This document shows positions 59,779 through 64,000 of a stretch of DNA of 64,000 nt, piece by piece (positions within the stretch are counted from its first letter, which is position 1; the number at the start of each line of letters is the position of its first letter). The stretch covers positions 1-64,000 of the forward strand of contig CAJFHG010000002.1 in the NCBI GenBank assembly GCA_904379015.1. Reading direction: 5' to 3'. The stretch is from Candidatus Paralachnospira caecorum. GTDB lineage: Bacteria > Bacillota > Clostridia > Lachnospirales > Lachnospiraceae. The translations under genes were made by a program, and so were the position numbers. The notes below the pieces were generated by a model. It ran no database searches and was not told where the DNA came from. It saw only the letters and a list, made by a program, of their open reading frames with translations.

Positions 59779-60674
59779 CCGCAGCATTTTTTCGTTTTCC
59801 TCAGTACCTCCACGAAGGCTTCCACAGCAGGCGACGGATTCTTGGAATACAGCAGTCCGTAGGGCACTGTATATTCCCAGTCCACCGGAATGGTGATCAG
59901 GGACGGATGCACATCCTTCCACACTTCCAATGTGAGAAGCACACAGTTCATCTGATCGCAGGTATTGAAAACCTCCGCGTCATAAAAGAAATCCGTGTCC
60001 ATAATGTGGATTTCAGGATATTCTGTTTCCAGCTCTGTCCGAAGCGCATCCAGCTGAGGCGTATCTCCCCTGGCTCCCATCATCAGCGTTTCTCCCCGCA
60101 GATCAGAGACGGAAAGCTTTTTCTTTCCGGCCAGTCTGTGCTTGCGGGACACGGCACAGCAGACCCGGTACTGTCCGATCGGATAAATGCTGCACCTTCT
60201 GCCCCATTCCCGGGAGCCGCAGGAACCGGAGATGATATCAATTTCTTTTCCCAGGGATGAAATCACTGTCAGGATGGTTTTTCTGTCGTCCTCGAAAGGA
60301 ACGATCCGGATCTGAAAGGCCGGATTGTCTCCGCAGGTTCCCTTCCAGAACTCCATCAGGATCCTGCAGGGATTCAGAAGAGAAGTGCCGACTCTGAGTA
60401 TATGCCGCTCTGTACCTGCGATCTGTCTCGCGCGCTCCACTGCCTGCTCCGACTCGGCGATTATCCTTTTGGCGTCTCTGTAAACAGAGATTCCGGCCGG
60501 AGTCAGCACAATTCCTCTGCTGGTCCTTTTAAACAGCTCTATTCCCAGCCGTTCCTCCAGCGCGTTCATCTGTTTCATGACGGATGCCGACGTAATAAAC
60601 AGCTTTGCCGCCGCTTTTGTGAAGCTCCCGCATTCGGCTGCTGTCACAAAGGTCTGAATCTGCCGGTTGTACAT
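59775..60674 (-). CDS. LysR-type transcriptional regulator, divergent from AKR
   Basis: 299 aa from ATG 60674; the longer in-frame reading upstream covers an AT-rich palindrome and is unlikely. Helix-turn-helix in RQIQTFVTAAECGSFTKAA and KLFITSASVMKQMNALEE, then an effector domain. Transcribed divergently from the aldo/keto reductase, its probable target. Cys-rich end KKCCG may be a coincidence or redox feature. Confidence 0.88.
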   Translation of the reverse strand: MYNRQIQTFVTAAECGSFTKAAAKLFITSASVMKQMNALEERLGIELFKRTSRGIVLTPAGISVYRDAKRIIAESEQAVERARQIAGTERHILRVGTSLLNPCRILMEFWKGTCGDNPAFQIRIVPFEDDRKTILTVISSLGKEIDIISGSCGSREWGRRCSIYPIGQYRVCCAVSRKHRLAGKKKLSVSDLRGETLMMGARGDTPQLDALRTELETEYPEIHIMDTDFFYDAEVFNTCDQMNCVLLTLEVWKDVHPSLITIPVDWEYTVPYGLLYSKNPSPAVEAFVEVLRKTKKCCG

Positions 60675-60691
60675 ACCTTCACCCTTTTCAT

Positions 60692-60709
60692 TTTTGTTTA
60701 TAAACAAAA
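60692..60709. promoter_or_regulatory. 18-bp perfect palindrome, probable LysR operator
   Basis: TTTTGTTTATAAACAAAA lies 17 bp before the LysR start in the divergent region 60675-60838. A perfect dyad in this position suggests an autoregulatory site. Confidence 0.6.
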
Positions 60710-60778
60710 CTTTATTATTTACTTTTTTGCAATACAATTATATCCTTTTTGAGTATTCAGCGTCAACCGGATTTTCGA

Positions 60779-60784
60779 TATAAT
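60779..60784 (+). promoter_or_regulatory. -10 element of the aldo/keto reductase promoter
   Basis: TATAAT about 55 bp before the start, with no recognisable -35, as expected for an activator-dependent LysR target. Confidence 0.45.
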
Positions 60785-60838
60785 CCAGTCAGATACTGAT
60801 GTTCTGACCTATTTATCAAAACAGACAGGAGGTAAACC

Positions 60839-61960
60839 ATGACTTATTTGGGAGAAGAAATCAGAAAACTTGGATTCGGCCTGATGCGCCTGCCCCAGAA
60901 GGACGGAGTCATTGATGTCGAACAGGTCAAGGAAATGGTTGATCTGTATCTGGACGCTGGCTTCACCTATTTTGACACTGCCTGGGCCTACGCAGGCAGC
61001 GAGGATGCCATCCGTCAGGCGCTGGTGGAACGTTATCCCAGAGATCGTTATCAGCTGGCTACCAAAAATGCCGCATGGATCAACTGCAAGACAAAAGAGG
61101 ATGCCACAGCCCAGTTTGAAACGTCCCTGAAGCAGACAGGCGCCGGCTATTTCGATTTTTACCTGCTCCACAATCTGGGCGAGCACCGTACTCAGTATTT
61201 CGATCAATTTGATATGTGGAGCTGGATCCAGGAAAAGAAAAAGGAAGGCCTCATCAAACATGCCGGATTTTCCTTCCATTCTACCCCGGAGGAACTGGAC
61301 AAAATCCTGACCGATCATCCGGAAATGGAATTCGTACAGCTTCAGATCAATTACGCCGACTGGGAAAATCCTGCGGTTCAGTCCCGTGCCTGCTATGAGA
61401 TGGCAAGAAAGCACGGAAAGCCGGTCATCATTATGGAACCGGTCAAAGGAGGCATGCTCGCAGCTCCGCCTGCTCCCGTTGAAGCTGTCCTGAAAGCCGC
61501 TGAACCGGATTCCTCTCCCGCTTCATGGGCCATCCGTTTCGCAGCCAATCTGGAAGGCATCATCACTGTGCTGTCCGGCATGAGCAGCGTTGAACAGATG
61601 AAGGATAATCTTTCTTACATGAAGGATTTTAACGGTCTGTCCGAATCAGAAATGGCCACCTTAAAGAAAGCGCAGGAAGAATTAAGCAAAATCCCGCTGA
61701 TTCCCTGCACCACCTGCAACTACTGCGCAAAAGTCTGTCCCAACAACATCGGCATCTCCGGCTCCTTTACAGCTATGAATTACCTGACCCTTTACGGCAA
61801 TAAAGATGCCGCCCTTCATCAGGAAGAATGGCTGGTAGGCGGCCATGGAAAAGCCCGGGCCGACGAGTGCGTAAAATGCGGACAGTGCGAAGAGGTCTGT
61901 CCTCAGCACATTTCCATCCGCGAAGAGCTGGAAAAATTAACCGAAAAGCTTTTAAAATAA
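60839..61960 (+). CDS. Aldo/keto reductase with C-terminal 4Fe-4S ferredoxin domain
   Basis: 373 aa. TIM-barrel AKR (1-285): LGFGLMRLP, catalytic region FDTAWAYAGSEDAIRQAL (Asp/Tyr), Lys in LATKNAAW and His in YLLHNLG. The C-terminal tail has two cluster motifs, CTTCNYCAKVCP and CVKCGQCEEVCP, as in the YgfF/Fe-S AKR group of anaerobes. Carbonyl substrate unknown; the Fe-S tail implies ferredoxin-linked electron flow. ATG at 60839 has AGGAGG upstream. Confidence 0.92.
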   Translation: MTYLGEEIRKLGFGLMRLPQKDGVIDVEQVKEMVDLYLDAGFTYFDTAWAYAGSEDAIRQALVERYPRDRYQLATKNAAWINCKTKEDATAQFETSLKQTGAGYFDFYLLHNLGEHRTQYFDQFDMWSWIQEKKKEGLIKHAGFSFHSTPEELDKILTDHPEMEFVQLQINYADWENPAVQSRACYEMARKHGKPVIIMEPVKGGMLAAPPAPVEAVLKAAEPDSSPASWAIRFAANLEGIITVLSGMSSVEQMKDNLSYMKDFNGLSESEMATLKKAQEELSKIPLIPCTTCNYCAKVCPNNIGISGSFTAMNYLTLYGNKDAALHQEEWLVGGHGKARADECVKCGQCEEVCPQHISIREELEKLTEKLLK

Positions 61961-61990
61961 CCTATCCAAAATCATCCTGAGAAACTGCGG

Positions 61991-62029
61991 CCGGCCGGAA
62001 ACGCTGTTAAAGCGTTCCGGCCGGTTTTT
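61991..62029 (+). terminator. Rho-independent terminator of the AKR gene
   Basis: CCGGCCGGAAACGCT pairs with AGCG-TTCCGGCCGG (one bulge), followed by TTTTTC, 30 nt after the stop. Confidence 0.88.
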
Positions 62030-62032
62030 CCC

Positions 62033-62131
62033 TTACCGGATATCCACAACCCAGAAATTTTCTTCCTCCGGCGTCTCCCCATCTGTGCCTTCTTTGGCAA
62101 ACAGCAGTGCCTTGATCTCATCGACATCCAA
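62033..62131 (-). other. Short protein-like reading frame after the tuf terminator
   Basis: 32 codons from a TTG, ending ENFWVVDIR-stop. The composition is protein-like (DVDEIKALLFAKEG) and the frame stays open back through the tuf terminator. No ribosome site; perhaps the tail of a lost gene. Confidence 0.25.
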
Positions 62132-62164
62132 AAAAAGGCTTCCGGAGAAATTCTCCGAAAGCCT
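62129..62164 (-). terminator. Rho-independent terminator of tuf
   Basis: GGCTTTCGGAGAA/TTCTCCGGAAGCC stem (one mismatch) followed by seven T on the minus strand, 23 nt after the tuf stop. Confidence 0.92.
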
Positions 62165-62186
62165 AAATTACAAAACCGTATTTTAA

Positions 62187-63374
62187 TTACTCAATGATAG
62201 AAGCAACACGGCCGGATCCAACTGTACGTCCGCCCTCACGGATAGCGAAGGTAAGACCCTGCTCCATAGCGATGGGATGGATCAGCTCGATTGTCATCTC
62301 TACGTTGTCGCCAGGCATGCACATCTCAACACCATCGGGAAGATTTACAACACCTGTAACGTCTGTTGTTCTGAAGTAGAACTGAGGTCTGTAGTTGTTG
62401 AAGAAAGGAGTATGGCGTCCGCCCTCGTCCTTGGTCAGTACGTAAACCTGAGCCGTAAATTTCTTATGGCAGGTAACAGTACCGGGTTTTGCAAGAACCT
62501 GTCCTCTCTCAATCTCGTTTCTCTGAACACCACGAAGCAGAGCGCCGATGTTGTCGCCAGCCTGGCCTTCGTCAAGCAGTTTGTGGAACATCTCAACACC
62601 AGTTACAACTACTTTACGTGTTTCTTCCTTAATACCAACGATTTCTACTTCATCAGATACATGGATTACACCACGCTCTACTCTACCGGTCGCAACAGTA
62701 CCACGGCCTGTGATAGAGAAGATATCCTCGATGGGCATCAGGAAAGGCTTATCTGTATCACGCTGAGGATCGGGAATATAATCATCAACCGTGTCCATCA
62801 GCTCCATGATCTTGTCTCCCCACTCGCTGCTGGGATCTTCCAGAGCCTTCAGAGCGGAACCCTTTACGATCGGGCATCCCTCGAAGCCGTACTCTTCAAG
62901 CTGCTCTGTAACTTCCATCTCAACCAGCTCGATGAGTTCTTCGTCATCAACCATATCGCACTTGTTCAGGAACACAACGATATAGGGAACGCCTACCTGA
63001 CGGGACAGAAGGATATGCTCCTTTGTCTGAGCCATAACACCGTCAGTAGCAGCTACTACCAGGATCGCTCCGTCCATCTGAGCAGCACCGGTAATCATGT
63101 TCTTTACATAGTCAGCATGTCCGGGGCAGTCAACATGTGCATAATGTCTCTTCTCTGTCTCGTACTCTACATGTGCTGTGGAAATTGTGATACCACGCTC
63201 TCTCTCTTCGGGAGCTTTGTCAATATTGTCGAAATCCGTTGCAACGTTTCCGGCAACTCTCTCAGCCAGAACCTTGGTGATAGCGGCTGTCAGGGTTGTT
63301 TTGCCGTGGTCAACGTGTCCGATTGTACCAATGTTACAATGGGGCTTGGTTCTTTCAAATTTAGCTTTAGCCAT
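62187..63374 (-). CDS. tuf: Elongation factor Tu
   Basis: 395 aa, standard length. G1 [19 protein letters not shown] (G3), NKCDM (G4), SALK (G5), and C-terminal barrel ends with GRVASIIE. Delivers aminoacyl-tRNA to the ribosomal A site. ATG at 63374 with AAGGAGG upstream. It follows fusA by 115 nt with its own promoter. Confidence 0.99.
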   Translation of the reverse strand: MAKAKFERTKPHCNIGTIGHVDHGKTTLTAAITKVLAERVAGNVATDFDNIDKAPEERERGITISTAHVEYETEKRHYAHVDCPGHADYVKNMITGAAQMDGAILVVAATDGVMAQTKEHILLSRQVGVPYIVVFLNKCDMVDDEELIELVEMEVTEQLEEYGFEGCPIVKGSALKALEDPSSEWGDKIMELMDTVDDYIPDPQRDTDKPFLMPIEDIFSITGRGTVATGRVERGVIHVSDEVEIVGIKEETRKVVVTGVEMFHKLLDEGQAGDNIGALLRGVQRNEIERGQVLAKPGTVTCHKKFTAQVYVLTKDEGGRHTPFFNNYRPQFYFRTTDVTGVVNLPDGVEMCMPGDNVEMTIELIHPIAMEQGLTFAIREGGRTVGSGRVASIIE

Positions 63375-63457
63375 TTTAAAAGTCCTCCTTCAATCCTGCC
63401 CTGGCGGGCTTCATTTTTTATTTTTATTTTCGTTTCGATGTTTCACAACTGAATATC

Positions 63458-63486
63458 ATTATATTGCAAAACCATAGGTTTTTCAA
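63458..63486 (-). promoter_or_regulatory. Promoter of tuf
   Basis: TTGAAA (63481-63486) and TATAAT (63458-63463), 17-bp spacing, in the fusA-tuf gap, allowing tuf expression independent of the str operon. Confidence 0.75.
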
Positions 63487-63489
63487 GCC

Positions 63490-64000
63490 TTATTTGCCTC
63501 TTTCGGCAAGAACTTTTTCCTGTACGTTCTTCGGTACCTGCTCGTATCTTTCAAAGAACATGGAGTAGGCCGCACGTCCCTGAGTCTTGGAACGAAGGTC
63601 CGTTGCGTAGCCGAACATCTCTGACAGGGGAACATAACCCTTGATCAGCTTGGACCCGTTGACATCATCGAAGGATTCGATCCGTCCGCGGCGGGAGTTG
63701 ATGTCGCCGATTACGTCGCCCATGTAATCCTCGGGAGTTGTAACCTCGACTCTCATGATCGGCTCAAGCAGCACGGCATTGCCCTTCTGCATCGCATCCT
63801 TGAAGGCCATGGAGCCGGCGATCTTGAATGCCATTTCAGAGGAGTCTACTTCATGGTAAGAACCATCGTAGCAGGTTGCCTTAACGCCCAGCACTTCAAA
63901 TCCGCCCAGAATACCGGACTTCATCGCATCCTGGATACCGGCGTCTACCGCAGGGATGTATTCCTTCGGAATGGCGCCGCCGACAACCTCGGAAACAAAT
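63490..64000 (-). CDS. fusA: Elongation factor G, C-terminal part (cut by window end)
   Basis: The frame is open through the window end, so only about the last 169 residues are seen; a Met at 63924 is internal. Domain IV/V motifs include [32 protein letters not shown] and [17 protein letters not shown] catalyses translocation and ribosome recycling. Followed by tuf, as in the str operon; rpsL and rpsG would lie beyond the window. Confidence 0.97.
   Translation of the reverse strand, partial: FVSEVVGGAIPKEYIPAVDAGIQDAMKSGILGGFEVLGVKATCYDGSYHEVDSSEMAFKIAGSMAFKDAMQKGNAVLLEPIMRVEVTTPEDYMGDVIGDINSRRGRIESFDDVNGSKLIKGYVPLSEMFGYATDLRSKTQGRAAYSMFFERYEQVPKNVQEKVLAERGK

Noticed and set aside
1-64000. 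CRISPR array, rRNA operon or prophage
   Set aside because: No regularly spaced repeats, no rRNA sequence and no phage structural genes seen.

Overview
The window reads as chromosomal DNA of a GC-moderate (about 50-53 % by eye) Gram-positive Clostridia member, most likely a gut Lachnospiraceae. Supporting signs are strong AGGAGG-type ribosome binding sites, consensus SigA-like promoters, t6A and prfB gene forms typical of Firmicutes, long-form Hpf, CsoR, AzlCD, SLH-anchored glycan enzymes and ferredoxin-tailed aldo/keto reductase. This is inferred from gene content only. Most genes, including secA, tuf and fusA, lie on the minus strand, which is probably the leading strand.

Layout. 1-0.4 kb: two tRNA-Ser genes (GGA, UGA). 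0.7-2.1 kb: a PurF paralogue with a ruined glutaminase site. 2.2-10.2 kb (minus): housekeeping runs rnz-tsaD-ispD-GNAT and tsaE-tsaB-rimI, plus tex and a DUF2752 membrane protein. Three t6A genes (tsaB, tsaD, tsaE) are here. 10.2-13.2 kb: lysC, and an ACT regulator with hom. 13.4-17.1 kb: secA-prfB, prfB with a +1 programmed frameshift. 17.1-17.8 kb: an intergenic region with five exact DnaA boxes. 17.8-19.6 kb (plus): hpf, azlC, azlD. 19.6-22.7 kb: ferredoxin-like protein with a tiny coupled Cys-rich gene, aspartate dehydrogenase and an aminotransferase. 22.7-24.3 kb: an AT-rich decayed patch with blaI, a deleted blaR1-like gene, small ORFs and a broken toxin-antitoxin pair.

24.5-42.3 kb is a surface glycan locus: SLH-anchored PL8 lyase, M61-like membrane protein, SLH-anchored GH38 alpha-mannosidase, second M61-like membrane protein, then a 5'-truncated discoidin/SLH gene. 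The repeating unit is one giant SLH enzyme plus one degenerate M61-like protein. 42.5-47.1 kb: a heterodimeric ABC exporter pair diverging from a LysR regulator. 47.1-50.0 kb: two tandem SH3/NlpC-P60 cell-wall hydrolases. 50.4-52.6 kb: alanine dehydrogenase and an RluA-type pseudouridine synthase.

52.6-59.8 kb is the most unusual part. A TetM/EF-G-like GTPase is fused to a C-terminal NYN (YacP/Rae1-type) nuclease domain. An AlbA_2/HATPase regulator gene sits just upstream, between two identical 66-bp direct repeats. Each repeat carries a promoter and a 13-bp inverted repeat that covers the GTPase-RNase Shine-Dalgarno. Upstream follow a 58-aa membrane protein, a P1B metal ATPase and csoR, with three CsoR-type operators. 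59.8-62.0 kb: a LysR regulator divergent from a ferredoxin-tailed aldo/keto reductase. 62.2-64.0 kb: tuf and the 3' part of fusA, which runs off the window.
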